Shown in pieces: positions 32,162 to 42,740 of a DNA stretch of 64,000 bases. Source of the stretch: Candidatus Dependentiae bacterium (lineage in GTDB: Bacteria > Babelota > Babeliae > Babelales > Vermiphilaceae). The stretch covers positions 1 to 64,000 of the forward strand of contig JAPLIR010000020.1 in the NCBI GenBank assembly GCA_026389015.1. Reading direction: 5' to 3'. The translations under genes and the position numbers were made by a program. The notes under the pieces are model-generated. The model did not search any database. It had not been told where the DNA came from and saw only the letters and a list, made by a program, of their open reading frames with translations. Positions within the stretch are counted from its first letter, which is position 1. Every line of letters begins with the position of its first letter.

Positions 32162-33367
32162 TCATCCAAATAATACTGTTGCGCCTTGTTTTACCCGCTG
32201 CAACTCACTACGCATCATATCTTCAACTAATTCTGCTAGTTGAATTTTTGCCTTCCATCCTAATTTACGCTCTGCTTTAGAAGGATCACCTATTAAAAGT
32301 TCAACTTCTGCCGGTCTAAAATAGCGGGGATCTACAAATACTAGTTCTCTTCCTGTTTGTTTATCATAACCAATTTCGTCTACCCCAGAACCCTTCCACG
32401 TTATATCTATACCAACTTCTTTAAAAGCTAATTCAACAAATTCACGAACTGAATGAGTTCGACCAGTTGCCACAACATAATCATCAGAACTATCTTGTTG
32501 TAACATGCGCCACATAGCTTCTACGTAATCTTTGGCATGGCCCCAATCACGCTTTGCATCTAAATTCCCCAAATAAAGCGCTTGCTCAAGGTTATATTTA
32601 ATGCGAGCAACAGCACGCGTAATTTTTCTAGTCACAAAAGTCTCACCTCGAATCGGTGACTCGTGATTAAATAAAATACCATTACATGCAAAAATACCGT
32701 ACGACTCACGATAATTTTTAGTGATCCAAAATGCATAAAGCTTTGCTACGGCATAAGGAGACCGTGGATAAAAAGGTGTTGTTTCAGATTGGGGAATCTC
32801 TTGGACTTTTCCGTAAAGCTCGCTGGTCGAAGCTTGATAAAATTTTGTTTTTTTTGTTAACCCCAACGTACGTATTGCTTCAAGAATATGCAACGTTCCT
32901 AATGCATCAACATGTGCCGTGTATTCTGGCAATTCAAATGAAACATGCACATGACTTTGTGCGGCTAAATGATAGATTTCATCTGGCTGAACTTCTTGTA
33001 CCAAACGAATAATATTAGATGCATCAGTCACATCGCCATAATGCAATATAAAACGATGCTCAGCATTCCAATGCTGATCTTCATAGAGATGGTCAATACG
33101 CGCAGTATTAATGAGTGATGCTCGTCTTTTAATGCCATGAACCACATATCCTTTTTCTAATAATAACTCAGCCAAATAGGCACCATCCTGACCTGTTACG
33201 CCTGTAATTAAAGCAACTTTACGTTGATTAATTAAGGTCGCATCGTATTCAGCTTGCTCATCAAGCACCCTATAATTTCTTGTAGGAAGAATGCCCCATG
33301 CTGTTTGTATACAACAGATAAATAACAAAAGTACAATCTGTTGTACCACATTCTTTTGCCTCTTCAT
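32162..33367 (-). CDS. GDP-mannose 4,6-dehydratase with signal peptide (exported paralogue)
   Basis: 401 residues from the ATG at 33367 (GAGG upstream); a start 45 bases earlier is in frame but overlaps the previous gene. A leader ([20 protein letters not shown]) and about 20 linker residues precede a full-length dehydratase: [18 protein letters not shown] (NADP site), [17 protein letters not shown] and [12 protein letters not shown] hold the catalytic Thr/Ser-Glu and Tyr-Lys. It converts GDP-mannose to GDP-4-keto-6-deoxymannose. It is close kin to the leaderless copy two genes upstream. GDP-sugar enzymes are normally cytoplasmic, so the leader is the unusual point. Third gene of the operon. 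Confidence 0.88.
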   Translation of the reverse strand: MKRQKNVVQQIVLLLFICCIQTAWGILPTRNYRVLDEQAEYDATLINQRKVALITGVTGQDGAYLAELLLEKGYVVHGIKRRASLINTARIDHLYEDQHWNAEHRFILHYGDVTDASNIIRLVQEVQPDEIYHLAAQSHVHVSFELPEYTAHVDALGTLHILEAIRTLGLTKKTKFYQASTSELYGKVQEIPQSETTPFYPRSPYAVAKLYAFWITKNYRESYGIFACNGILFNHESPIRGETFVTRKITRAVARIKYNLEQALYLGNLDAKRDWGHAKDYVEAMWRMLQQDSSDDYVVATGRTHSVREFVELAFKEVGIDITWKGSGVDEIGYDKQTGRELVFVDPRYFRPAEVELLIGDPSKAERKLGWKAKIQLAELVEDMMRSELQRVKQGATVLFG

Positions 33368-33389
33368 TGTCACTACCTCTTTATAAAGA

Positions 33390-34325
33390 TTATTCAAAAA
33401 TTTTTTGATCATTACACCACTGCAACGTTTTCTCTATGCCATTTTGCAACGACGTAGTCGCACGCCAACCAAGGGTGTTCATCCGCTCAACATTCAATAA
33501 TTTTCGCGGTGTGCCGTCCGGCTTTGTGGCATCATATACCAAAGATCCCTGATAGCCAACCGTATTTTTTATAGTCGCTGCCAACTCTGCAATAGTAGTA
33601 TCCTGCCCCGTACCAATATTAATAATTTCATTACCAGAATACTGCTGCATTAAAAATAGGCACGCATCGGCCAAATCATCAACATATAAAAATTCGCGAT
33701 ACGGCTTACCACTGCCCCAAATAACGACTTCCAATGCATTCGATTTTTTTGCCTGATAAAATTTTGCCAATAATGCCGGCAACACATGAGAACTTTCCAA
33801 ATCAAAATTATCGTGGGGACCATATAAATTGGTTGGCATACAAGCGATAAAGTTAGTACCATACTGCTTGTTATACGTCTGACACATCATAATGCCCGCA
33901 ATTTTTGCTACGGCGTAGGCATCGTTAGTTTTTTCAAGTTCTCCTGAGAGTAAATACTCTTCTTTAATAGGCTGCGATGCATTGCGTGGATAAATGCAGG
34001 AAGAACCTAAAAATAAGAGTTTTTTGACGCCGTAGACATAAGAAGCGTGAATCACATTCAACTCAATGGCTAAGTTATCGTAGATAAACTCTGCAGGACG
34101 ATCCATATTCGCTTTAATGCCGCCAACTTTTGCCGCGGCTAAAAATACATAATCTGGACGCTCTTGAGCAAAAAAATTATTAACCGCCTGCTGATTACGC
34201 AAATCGAGCTCGGCAACCGTACGTGTCAGAATAGTGGTAAACCCTGCCGCTCCTAATCGACGCACTAAAGCAGAACCAACTAACCCTTGATGTCCCGCAA
34301 CATACACTTTGGCATTTGAATTCAT
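33390..34325 (-). CDS. fcl: GDP-L-fucose synthase
   Basis: 311 residues from the ATG at 34325, which overlaps the gmd stop as ATGA; an in-frame GTG 15 bases earlier is less likely. Short-chain dehydrogenase fold: [19 protein letters not shown] (NADPH), [20 protein letters not shown], and [12 protein letters not shown] with the Tyr-Lys pair, then [12 protein letters not shown] and PDGTPRKLL. It epimerises and reduces GDP-4-keto-6-deoxymannose to GDP-L-fucose. No leader. Coupled to gmd, so the operon makes GDP-fucose in the cytoplasm. Confidence 0.95.
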   Translation of the reverse strand: MNSNAKVYVAGHQGLVGSALVRRLGAAGFTTILTRTVAELDLRNQQAVNNFFAQERPDYVFLAAAKVGGIKANMDRPAEFIYDNLAIELNVIHASYVYGVKKLLFLGSSCIYPRNASQPIKEEYLLSGELEKTNDAYAVAKIAGIMMCQTYNKQYGTNFIACMPTNLYGPHDNFDLESSHVLPALLAKFYQAKKSNALEVVIWGSGKPYREFLYVDDLADACLFLMQQYSGNEIINIGTGQDTTIAELAATIKNTVGYQGSLVYDATKPDGTPRKLLNVERMNTLGWRATTSLQNGIEKTLQWCNDQKIFE

Positions 34326-35431
34326 GCTTTCATCTGCCACATAGATTGTTTTTTAGGTGCCACTAACGATGGCGCATCAATAGTAAGCACGCCTTCATTG
34401 CGTACTTCTTGCAAATCACTCATGACCATGAGCTTCACCAGACCGGTAAAATCAAGCGTTGGCTCCCAACCTAACAATGTTTTTGCTTTTGTTGCATCAC
34501 CAAGAAGTTCTTCAACTTCAGTGGAACGGAAATACCGCGGGCTCACCAAAATCAGCGGCTTTCCTGTTTTGGCATTGAGACCGCGCTCATGCACTCCTGA
34601 GCCTTGCCATTCAATAGGTATATCAACTTCGGCAAAAGCACGCTCAACAAATTCACGTACCGAGTGTGCCTTGCCCGTGGCAATCACTAAATCTGTAGGA
34701 TCTTTATGTTGCATCATTAACCACATGGCCTCAACATAATCTTTTGCATAGCCCCAGTCGCGCTTTGCGTCTAAATTGCCAAGATACAACACATCTTGCA
34801 TGCCATAATGAATACGTGCGACTGCACGGGTAATTTTTCTGGTTACAAATGTTTCGCCACGCATAGGCGACTCATGGTTAAACAGAATGCCGTTTGCTGC
34901 AAACATGCCGTAAGCTTCGCGATAATTGACCGTAATCCAATAAGCATATAATTTTGCTACGGCATAGGGAGACCGCGGATAAAAAGGGGTCGTTTCTTTT
35001 TGCGGCACTTCTTGCACCTTACCGAATAGTTCGCTGGTGGATGCTTGATAAAATTTTGTATTTTTTAGACCCAAAATGCGTAATGCTTCTAAAATCCTTA
35101 ATGCGCCCAGCGCATCAGCTTGTGCTGTGTATTCAGGTGTTTCAAAGGAGACCGCCACATGACTTTGTGCAGCTAAGTTATAGATTTCGTCTGGTTGAAT
35201 TTCTTGTATGAGACGGATGATGTTGGTTGCGTCTATGACATCGCCATGGTGCAAGAAAAATCGTTGCTCACCACTGGCATGCCTATCTTTAAATAAATGA
35301 TCGATGCGTCCGGTATTGAATGATGATGAGCGCCGCTTGATGCCATGGACTTCGTAGCCCTTGTCTAATAATAATTGCGCTAGATATGCACCATCTTGAC
35401 CTGTCACCCCAGTAATTAAAGCTTTCTTCAT
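34322..35431 (-). CDS. gmd: GDP-mannose 4,6-dehydratase (cytoplasmic)
   Basis: 369 residues, typical size, no leader. [20 protein letters not shown] is the NADP site; [17 protein letters not shown] and [12 protein letters not shown] carry the catalytic residues; [16 protein letters not shown] is the conserved GDP-binding stretch. First gene of the operon gmd-fcl-gmd2-three DXD transferases-GT2, with TAGGA upstream. Supplies the intermediate used by Fcl. Confidence 0.97.
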   Translation of the reverse strand: MKKALITGVTGQDGAYLAQLLLDKGYEVHGIKRRSSSFNTGRIDHLFKDRHASGEQRFFLHHGDVIDATNIIRLIQEIQPDEIYNLAAQSHVAVSFETPEYTAQADALGALRILEALRILGLKNTKFYQASTSELFGKVQEVPQKETTPFYPRSPYAVAKLYAYWITVNYREAYGMFAANGILFNHESPMRGETFVTRKITRAVARIHYGMQDVLYLGNLDAKRDWGYAKDYVEAMWLMMQHKDPTDLVIATGKAHSVREFVERAFAEVDIPIEWQGSGVHERGLNAKTGKPLILVSPRYFRSTEVEELLGDATKAKTLLGWEPTLDFTGLVKLMVMSDLQEVRNEGVLTIDAPSLVAPKKQSMWQMKA

Positions 35432-35511
35432 TGCTAAATCCTATTTCTGACAACAGTGTCGTCAGTTTTATGGTATCGCTTTCTACAAGCACTCTCTCAA
35501 CTTTTTTTCAG

Positions 35512-37077
35512 CTACTTAGCAACCATTTCTTGCGAACTATATTCTACATCAAAAGTGCCTTCATGCATCTTAAATGATAATCCAACAAGGATGATCTTCT
35601 TGCCACAATCTATGAAGCTCTCGTAATAACGCTTGTTCAGAATTTGCTCAAGCGCTTTTTGACTATCAACATTCAACTTCAGCTCAAAGATATACCGATA
35701 CGTTTTTGTGCTGACAACCAAATCTATTCTACCTTGATTGGTAAGAATCTCAGATTGAGCTTTGCGTGATAACAAGCTCATCAAAAATTGAAACAAGGAA
35801 TGATAATAACTTTCTTTTTTGATATGCAACGTATAAGGAATATGCGCAAAAAGAGCTTGAAGACTTTTGCAAAACTGCTTTAGATCATAAGCTTCTAAGG
35901 CCCTCAGTAAACGATCTTGTGCCGTGTCAATGGTGACCACATTGCTGTGCGCCAATGTCGCCACAAGAAATTTATTGAAGGAGTCCGCCACCTCTACGTT
36001 GGGAAAGCCCAACCTAAAAGTATCTTTAACGGGGTTGTAAGCAATAATCGTTAAATACCCGGTTTGAAACAGCAACGGGATGAGAGGAATGTCATGTATT
36101 TGAAATGAGCTTAGACTCTCTGGTGACAATTCTACAAGCGATAGCTCTTGCAAGGTATCGTATTGCGTCCGTAAATACGTTACCAAAAATGAAGGCGTTC
36201 CCGATTCAAACCAGTAATTCCTTAACTTTGCATCCTTTAAATAATACAACACCGAAAATGGGTTATACACTTTAATGTCTTTATCTGAAAATTGATAGCC
36301 ATTGTACCATTGTTGTATAAGAGCCAACTCATTGTCCACGCCATGGCCATGTTGTTGTGCAAGCTGCTCAAGATGTGGACCAAAAGATTGTGTAATCTCT
36401 ACATAGGTATACCCCAACAGAGATGCCGCTTCGGGCTTTATGCTAATATCGTTAAGATTATTGATACCAGAGAATATTGAGGTCTTTGCAAATTTGGTAA
36501 CTCCGGTTATAAAAATGGCACGCAGATGGCTATCCAGGCCCTTAAGCGCATCATAAAAACCCCTGAGCGCATCTCTGATCGCTTCTGCCTCATGTACATT
36601 TTTAAGATGATCAAGAATCGGCTTGTCGTATTCATCGATGAGGACTACAACTTTATTTTTTTGTGACAATTGCTCGACCAAAGACCTTAATTTTAGCTTA
36701 AGACCAGGAGCGCCTGAAACATCAACACCATAACTCTTTGCTATGGCATCGAGAGTCCACTGCAAACTAGCATCCAATTCTTGAGGTGTTTTATAATCGA
36801 TCGTTGAAAAATCGAGCTGAATAACGGGGTACTCCTGCCAATCGTAAGAGCTCGTACTGATCCAAAGACCATCAAACAATGCTTTGTTACCAGAAAATAA
36901 TTCATACAGGGTCGATATGAGAAGCGATTTACCAAAACGGCGGGGACGAGATAAAAAATAGTAGCGAGAACCACCACTAAATAAATTATACATGTGTTCA
37001 GTCTTATCTACATAGGTATAATCGCCTGTTCTCAGCGTCTTGAATGAACTCACATCAGTTGGCAAGCTTCTCAACAT
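35512..37077 (-). CDS. AAA-ATPase-like protein with C-terminal PD-(D/E)XK nuclease-like domain
   Basis: 521 residues. N-terminal AAA-ATPase-like domain (about 1-290): DVSSFKTLRTGDYTYVDKTE, Walker A-type SRPRRFGKSLLISTL, Walker B-type KVVVLIDEYDKPILDHLK. The C-terminus (about 420-510) has the PD-(D/E)XK pattern GRIDLVVSTKTYRYIFELKL (Asp, then Glu-x-Lys). This two-domain family (PF09820 plus PF08011 as I recall) is common, often in many copies, in bacteria tied to hosts; its role is unknown, with defence or regulation suggested. It sits alone between two sugar operons on the same strand. Confidence 0.9.
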   Translation of the reverse strand: MLRSLPTDVSSFKTLRTGDYTYVDKTEHMYNLFSGGSRYYFLSRPRRFGKSLLISTLYELFSGNKALFDGLWISTSSYDWQEYPVIQLDFSTIDYKTPQELDASLQWTLDAIAKSYGVDVSGAPGLKLKLRSLVEQLSQKNKVVVLIDEYDKPILDHLKNVHEAEAIRDALRGFYDALKGLDSHLRAIFITGVTKFAKTSIFSGINNLNDISIKPEAASLLGYTYVEITQSFGPHLEQLAQQHGHGVDNELALIQQWYNGYQFSDKDIKVYNPFSVLYYLKDAKLRNYWFESGTPSFLVTYLRTQYDTLQELSLVELSPESLSSFQIHDIPLIPLLFQTGYLTIIAYNPVKDTFRLGFPNVEVADSFNKFLVATLAHSNVVTIDTAQDRLLRALEAYDLKQFCKSLQALFAHIPYTLHIKKESYYHSLFQFLMSLLSRKAQSEILTNQGRIDLVVSTKTYRYIFELKLNVDSQKALEQILNKRYYESFIDCGKKIILVGLSFKMHEGTFDVEYSSQEMVAK

Positions 37078-37130
37078 ACTTTCCCCATATTTTTAAAAAA
37101 TAACAGATATCATAAAGTATACATCAAAAT

Positions 37131-38237
37131 TTAAAGATATTCTGTCAGCTCTTTCTGTTTGAGCTGTTTGACAATCGCTCGTACTTTTTCAGCTTCATCG
37201 CGCTTTGTAATTAACAAGACATGGTCTGTTTCAACAATGCATAAATCATCAACGCCGATCAGCGCAACCAACTTATTGGGCACATCAACGAGATTATTAT
37301 GCGATTCTGTTTCAAAGACATTGCTCACATTCAATCCGCCGCAGACATTTTTAATCGATAAAAATATTTCGATATTACCAACATCGCACCAAGAAAAATC
37401 AACCGGCAACACACTGACGCGTGAGCTTTTTTCCATCACCGCATAATCTATTGAATCTGATTTAATGGCATCGTAAGAAGTGCTTCCCGCACGGTATGAG
37501 ACAACACCATCATACATCTCTGAGGCAAGCTGCTTAAATTCATCTATAAAGACGCTCGCCTTGGCACAGAACATACCAATATTCCACAACATGGTCTTTG
37601 ATTGAATATATTCTTGTGCGCGGGCTAATGATGGTTTTTCATGAAATTTTTTCACTGGAAATGGCGACTGCCCTTGTACCATATCATCAAATTCAATGTA
37701 ACCATACCCCGTTGCAGCGTACGTTGGTTTGGCGCCAAACAACGCGATGCGATCGTTATGGGTTACAAAATCAATAGCATGTTCCAAAAACTGAGAAAAT
37801 ATATGCGTATCTTTAGTTGGAATAAAAGGATCGGCTGGTAGAAAAACAATGACCGCTTGTGGGTCTTTTTCATAAATTTCACAACAACTTAATAATATTG
37901 CCGGACCGGTATTGCGCGACCCAGGCTCAATAATAATGTTACCAATAGAATCACCAACAAGATCTGCTACACCTTGTGTATGTTGCTGCGTGGTGCATAC
38001 ACGAATATTTTTTTGTGGCACTATTGAACGTACACGATCAATGGATTGCTCGAGGAGTGTTTCAGTCTGCCCGACTGCCAACAGTTGTTTGGGTTTACTT
38101 TGTCGAGACAATGGCCACAAGCGTTCGCCGACGCCGCCGGCAAGAATTACACAATAGACATGCTGTGCATTATGTATCGCTTGAGCTGTGTTTACTGCCA
38201 ATGTTAATGCTCCTAACACTATCAACTTACTTTTCAT
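37131..38237 (-). CDS. manC: Mannose-1-phosphate guanylyltransferase with signal peptide
   Basis: 368 residues. A leader (KLIVLGALTLAVNTAQA) precedes the nucleotidyltransferase domain: VILAGGVGERLWPLSRQSKP is the GTP/metal signature with intact Arg and Lys, and FLPADPFI, VEKF-type VKKFHEKPS and NIGMFCAKASVF follow. The cupin isomerase half found in long ManC proteins is absent. It makes GDP-mannose, the substrate for Gmd. A GTP-using enzyme with a Sec leader is unexpected, since GTP is not available in a normal periplasm. AAGGAAG precedes the ATG; 14 bases behind the MDR/Gfo-Idh gene, same operon. Confidence 0.87.
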   Translation of the reverse strand: MKSKLIVLGALTLAVNTAQAIHNAQHVYCVILAGGVGERLWPLSRQSKPKQLLAVGQTETLLEQSIDRVRSIVPQKNIRVCTTQQHTQGVADLVGDSIGNIIIEPGSRNTGPAILLSCCEIYEKDPQAVIVFLPADPFIPTKDTHIFSQFLEHAIDFVTHNDRIALFGAKPTYAATGYGYIEFDDMVQGQSPFPVKKFHEKPSLARAQEYIQSKTMLWNIGMFCAKASVFIDEFKQLASEMYDGVVSYRAGSTSYDAIKSDSIDYAVMEKSSRVSVLPVDFSWCDVGNIEIFLSIKNVCGGLNVSNVFETESHNNLVDVPNKLVALIGVDDLCIVETDHVLLITKRDEAEKVRAIVKQLKQKELTEYL

Positions 38238-38251
38238 ACTGCTTCCTTTTT

Positions 38252-40441
38252 TTATACGATGAGTTCCTTCATGCCACCGCCCTGACAGGCTAGTGTATCA
38301 ATTGCCAAGGTCAACTCAGCAACGGTATTTAAACGTTGCAAGCTGATAGGCGATTTGAATACCGGCTTCTTAATATTTGCAAAAAATTCATGCAACAATG
38401 CTTCGTGCCCCGTGTCAGGAAACGCTGTTGTTGCATGAAAAGTACTCGGAAATCCAAAACCATGCAACTGTGTATAGTCATCCATGACAATAGTCTTGGA
38501 ATCAAAAAAGAGCTCCATGCGCTCCTTGCCAAGCTGGCTATGGCCAAGCGCTGTATACAACAACGAACAAATTGAACCATCTTCAAAACTAATTTGTGCA
38601 GAAAAATTATCGGTAGGAAAAAGATCATCATTTGAACTGTGCAATGCCTCAACAGAAACCGCTAATGGTTTTGAATCAGTCAAGAAACAGAAAAGATCGA
38701 GAATGTGGCATGCTTCACCAATAATTCTGCCAGCACCGCTGTCCGTTTGAATCCAATGCTCTTTAGGAATAAAGCCCGCATTCATGCGATAGTGAATAAC
38801 CATCGGAGCATGGCGCCCTACAACTGCCTGCTTAACTTTTTGCATGTAGGGAGAAAATGAACGATTATAATCAACACAAAAAGGCATTTCAGGATGCAGT
38901 GTTAAAAAGTCATTTAATTTAGAAAACTGTTCGAGGTTGGTCACCATCGGTTTTTCCATAAACACCGCTTTGCCATTTTGCAATGCATGTATGGCCTGCT
39001 CATAATGAAATTTATGCGGCGATGCGATGACCACCACATCAACCAAATCATCTTTGAATAAATCTTGATCATTCACCAATGCGTGTGCTGCACCATACAA
39101 TTTAGTAACACTCAATGCATTGGTAACATCCGCATCAACAATAGCACTAATTTTTACGCCATTTATTTTAGCAAGAGCTGGTATTAATTTAATTTTTGCA
39201 AAAGAGCCAGCACCAACAATACCAACACGCATGGTATCTTTTCGAGCGGGAATAAAGCGCACTGACTGCGGCTCAAAAAATTCTAAGGCTTTCACCGCAG
39301 GCTCGACAGTAAAGTCACGCACCGTAGCTTCACTTTTTTTGCCATAGCGCACAATAATACCGAGCGATTTGTGTTTTTGAATATGCTCGTAGGCTTCCAC
39401 AATATCTTCTAAATCAGTTTCTTGCGACACCAGCGTATCAATCTTTATTTTACCTGATTCGATGAGCTGTATGAACGCTTGCATATTTCTATTTTCAGTC
39501 CAACGAACGTAGGCATACGGATAATCGTGACCTTTTTTTTCGTATGAAGCATCATAACTTCCTGGCCCATACGAACACGAGATTAAGAAATCAATTTCTT
39601 TTTTATAGAATGGCTCGCGAGCAATATGTAAACCAACATCACCAACAAGCACTACTTTGCCCTTTTTACGCGTGATTTCCATGGCTTGTTGCATAATGGT
39701 ATCACTCTCAGATGCGGCAGTAATAATCGTTGTATCAACACCATAGTGATGCGTTAAAAAATTAATATCAGCAGTAAGTTGTTCGTCATCAGCAGCGTAT
39801 ACATAATCGGCACCACATTCTTTTGCTGACGCCAACCGCTCAGGAATAAGATCAATACCAATCACCGTGCAGCCGGATAATTTTGCAAGCTGGACAGTAA
39901 GGTGACCTAGAAGGCCTAAACCTACTACACATACTACTTCACCTAGTTGAACCTGTGCGCGCCTGATGCCTTGCAATGCAATCGCACCCATGGTGGTTAA
40001 ACTTGCTGATTTTAAATATTCTTGCGCGGATACTTTGGCCACTAAATTTTCTGGCACACAAATAATATCAGCATGGTTGGCAAGACCTTCACCAGCACAG
40101 GCAACTAAATCACCTGAAAAAAACTTGGTTACTTTGCTGCCTACTGCAATAACGCGACCAGAACATGAATAACCAATAACTTTAGTTTGACCGACCAACG
40201 TACTTTTTATTAACGCCTTGGTGCCATCAAAACCATGACTCACGACTGATTCGATAACTTTTTTAATTTTATAGGGGACATTAGTCAGCATGCTGTCTTG
40301 AGCATTTTTGATGGTAGCAATTTCGGTGCCTGAGCTAATACATGAATAATGCACCGAAACGAGTACGGAATGATCGTCGAGCAACGGTTGGCTCACTTCT
40401 TTGACAACAACAATCCCTTTTTCTACAAATACTTGTCTCAT
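38252..40441 (-). CDS. Bi-domain dehydrogenase: zinc-type MDR fused to Gfo/Idh/MocA oxidoreductase
   Basis: 729 residues. Residues about 1-350 form a medium-chain dehydrogenase (CISSGTEIATIKNAQ, VIGYSCSGRVIAVG, nucleotide loop VVGLGLLGHLTVQLAKLSG). Residues about 380-725 form a Gfo/Idh/MocA domain with a second Rossmann loop (MRVGIVGAGSFAKIKLIPAL) and the catalytic-region motif FMEKPMVTNLEQF. Such fusions occur in polysaccharide clusters and probably oxidise or reduce a sugar or inositol in a coupled pair of steps. No leader. First gene of the operon with manC; GAGGAAG upstream. Confidence 0.9.
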   Translation of the reverse strand: MRQVFVEKGIVVVKEVSQPLLDDHSVLVSVHYSCISSGTEIATIKNAQDSMLTNVPYKIKKVIESVVSHGFDGTKALIKSTLVGQTKVIGYSCSGRVIAVGSKVTKFFSGDLVACAGEGLANHADIICVPENLVAKVSAQEYLKSASLTTMGAIALQGIRRAQVQLGEVVCVVGLGLLGHLTVQLAKLSGCTVIGIDLIPERLASAKECGADYVYAADDEQLTADINFLTHHYGVDTTIITAASESDTIMQQAMEITRKKGKVVLVGDVGLHIAREPFYKKEIDFLISCSYGPGSYDASYEKKGHDYPYAYVRWTENRNMQAFIQLIESGKIKIDTLVSQETDLEDIVEAYEHIQKHKSLGIIVRYGKKSEATVRDFTVEPAVKALEFFEPQSVRFIPARKDTMRVGIVGAGSFAKIKLIPALAKINGVKISAIVDADVTNALSVTKLYGAAHALVNDQDLFKDDLVDVVVIASPHKFHYEQAIHALQNGKAVFMEKPMVTNLEQFSKLNDFLTLHPEMPFCVDYNRSFSPYMQKVKQAVVGRHAPMVIHYRMNAGFIPKEHWIQTDSGAGRIIGEACHILDLFCFLTDSKPLAVSVEALHSSNDDLFPTDNFSAQISFEDGSICSLLYTALGHSQLGKERMELFFDSKTIVMDDYTQLHGFGFPSTFHATTAFPDTGHEALLHEFFANIKKPVFKSPISLQRLNTVAELTLAIDTLACQGGGMKELIV

Positions 40442-40611
40442 ACGCTTCCTCTTGAGTCAACTGCTTTACTATATCTTCGAGGTAGTCTAACCCGACCTTG
40501 GCAAAATAGTAACCATTTTTTTTGATGTATTATTGGTTTTTTCTGGACAAGAATAACAGCAGCAGTTATGGTCATGTAGCAAAAAAATGTTGAATAAAAG
40601 AAAGCGCCTCG

Positions 40612-41727
40612 ATGACAAAAATACAATTATTGCATGTTACATCGAGCCTAAAAGTTGGCGGCGCAGAAACACTACTCTGCGATTTAATCAACACTATGGA
40701 TGGCCAAAAATTTGAACACCATGTTATTTATTTTCATGATGGACCTCATAGCGATTGTCTGAAAAAGGCAGGTGTGCCGACGTATCATATTAAAGGCGCT
40801 ATCGCGCTGTACGACCCAATTTTCTTCAAACGTCTTTACACTACGATAAAAAAAATTAACCCCGATTGTATGCATACACAACTGTGGGCTGCCAACAACA
40901 CCGGCAGAGTTATTGCCCGCATGCTGAATATTCCTATCGTTTGCGCATTGCACAATAAAGTCAGTCAAGATGGTTTTTTACGTAACAGTATTGACCGTTG
41001 CACAACCCGTTTTGCTGATGCTTTTATTGCTATCTCACCAAACGTTGCAACATCACTTACCACGCGCAGCACGTGGATTTCTCCTGCGCGTATAACCATC
41101 ATCCCTAATGGCGTTGACGGTGCATTACTCCACACCAAAGCTGCGCATGAAAACGTTGAACGTGCATCACTTGGCCTAACACCGGAACATTTTGTCATCG
41201 GCTCTGTAGGCCGATTTGTCCCAATAAAACAGTACGACATCATGCTTAAAGCATTTGCACTCGTACATCAACAAGCGCCTCATGCACGATTAATGCTCGT
41301 GGGCCTAGGACCATTAGAACAACAATTACGCCAACAAGCACAAGAACTTGGCATCAGCGCTCAAGTTATTTTTATTATCGATCAACCAGCCTATCGTTAT
41401 TATCCGTTGTTTGATTGTTTTTCACTCGCCTACAATCAAGAAGGCATTTCTGTTGCACTGCTCGAAGCCATGAGTTTTAATCTTCCCTGTGTTATTGCGG
41501 ATGTTGATCCAACGCATATGGTTCTCAAGCATGAATTTAACGGCCTTTTGATTCCCACAGCAACGCCACAGGCACTTGCACAAAACTACCTACGTCTTAT
41601 CCAAGATCCTGGACTATCACAACAACTCGGCATACACGCACGAGACACGGTAGAAAACAACTTTAGTTTCAAAAAAATGTTACATGCCTATGAAGCTCTA
41701 TTCCAGGAGACCGTACAATGTCATTAA
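40612..41727 (+). CDS. GT4-family glycosyltransferase
   Basis: 371 residues, no leader. GT-B fold: N-terminal HVTSSLKVGGAETLLCDL (acceptor-side Gly loop), FIAISPNVATSL, IPNGVDGALL, and the donor-side SVGRFVPIKQYDIMLKAF and NQEGISVALLEAMSFNLPCV (the E-x7-E retaining motif). Transfers a sugar from a nucleotide donor, probably during assembly of a lipid-linked glycan in the cytoplasm. First gene of the plus-strand sugar operon; its last 10 bases overlap the next gene. Confidence 0.92.
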   Translation: MTKIQLLHVTSSLKVGGAETLLCDLINTMDGQKFEHHVIYFHDGPHSDCLKKAGVPTYHIKGAIALYDPIFFKRLYTTIKKINPDCMHTQLWAANNTGRVIARMLNIPIVCALHNKVSQDGFLRNSIDRCTTRFADAFIAISPNVATSLTTRSTWISPARITIIPNGVDGALLHTKAAHENVERASLGLTPEHFVIGSVGRFVPIKQYDIMLKAFALVHQQAPHARLMLVGLGPLEQQLRQQAQELGISAQVIFIIDQPAYRYYPLFDCFSLAYNQEGISVALLEAMSFNLPCVIADVDPTHMVLKHEFNGLLIPTATPQALAQNYLRLIQDPGLSQQLGIHARDTVENNFSFKKMLHAYEALFQETVQCH

Positions 41728-42740
41728 ACCCCATCAAAAGAACATTGTTTTCCATCAAACGATTTTTTGTACCCTACCATGACGATGAACCCTCCAACAC
41801 CGCCAATCCTTACGCTATAAGCTTTGACAAATCAATGGGCAAAGGATCTTACTACTACGAAAAATGCATGAAGGCGACAAAAGGTGTATACACTATCGCA
41901 TCATCACCAGAATCAGCCAGTTCATTAATGGCATTTTTTCGATCGCTCTATGAGCGTAATAATCTCACCACTATCACGCCGAGTTCCACATTAAAAATTC
42001 CTACTATTACTCATCAAATATGGGTAGGCAATGTATTTCCTAAAAAGTTTCACGCATGGCGCAACAGCTGGCTACACCACCATCCAACATGGACACATAT
42101 TTTCTGGACCGACAATCCAATCAACTACGGTCTGGGAACCCTAGTAGAAGATATTGCTACGCTAAAAACTAGCCTCTCTCAAGGTACCTATGCAGGACAA
42201 TCTATTGTTGTTGATATCAAGCATCTCGACTTGTACAATCAAAAATATTATGACACAACAATAAACCTTGGCGAAAAAACAGACATCCTCAGATATGAAA
42301 TCGTGTATATGTTAGGCGGCGTTTATCTTGATATCGATTTTGAATGTTTTAAACCACTCGACCTACTGCACTACTGTTATGATTTTTACACTGGCATTCA
42401 ACCACTGGACGAAACACTAGCCCTGGGCGCTGCACTCTTTGCAGGACCTCCTGATCATCCCATACTAAAAAAATGCGTAGAAACTATACCTACTAACCAA
42501 CAGCACAAAAATATTATTGAACGCACCGGCCCGGTACATTTTACGCGAGCATTTCGCGCCGTGGCTGCCGATTGTCCCGGCACAACTATTGCGTTTCCAG
42601 CACGGTACTTTTATCCGGTTGGCTTACGCTATGGTGCACCTGACCCCAAAAATATTCTTTCCTTACTTAAGCCAGAATCATTTGCTGTGCATCACTGGGC
42701 AGGTAGCTGGGTGAATATTAAGTGGTTTTTTAAAAAATAA
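41718..42740 (+). CDS. DXD-motif glycosyltransferase without signal peptide
   Basis: 340 residues, related to the three exported transferases at 29118-32143 but lacking a leader: the N-terminus is basic (NPIKRTLFSIKRFFVPYHDD). Motifs PTITHQIWVGNVFP, HIFWTDNPINYG, TDILRYEIVYMLGGVYLDID (DID), YDFYTGIQPLDETLALGAAL, RTGPVHFTRAF, HHWAGSW. CAGGAGA precedes the ATG, which lies inside the end of the GT4 gene. The cytoplasmic form next to GT4 suggests it acts on the lipid-linked precursor, while its paralogues act outside. Confidence 0.9.
   Translation: MSLNPIKRTLFSIKRFFVPYHDDEPSNTANPYAISFDKSMGKGSYYYEKCMKATKGVYTIASSPESASSLMAFFRSLYERNNLTTITPSSTLKIPTITHQIWVGNVFPKKFHAWRNSWLHHHPTWTHIFWTDNPINYGLGTLVEDIATLKTSLSQGTYAGQSIVVDIKHLDLYNQKYYDTTINLGEKTDILRYEIVYMLGGVYLDIDFECFKPLDLLHYCYDFYTGIQPLDETLALGAALFAGPPDHPILKKCVETIPTNQQHKNIIERTGPVHFTRAFRAVAADCPGTTIAFPARYFYPVGLRYGAPDPKNILSLLKPESFAVHHWAGSWVNIKWFFKK

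Noticed and set aside
40438-40626. Minus-strand 62-codon frame between divergent operons
   Set aside because: Overlaps both operon starts and the promoter region; no supporting features.
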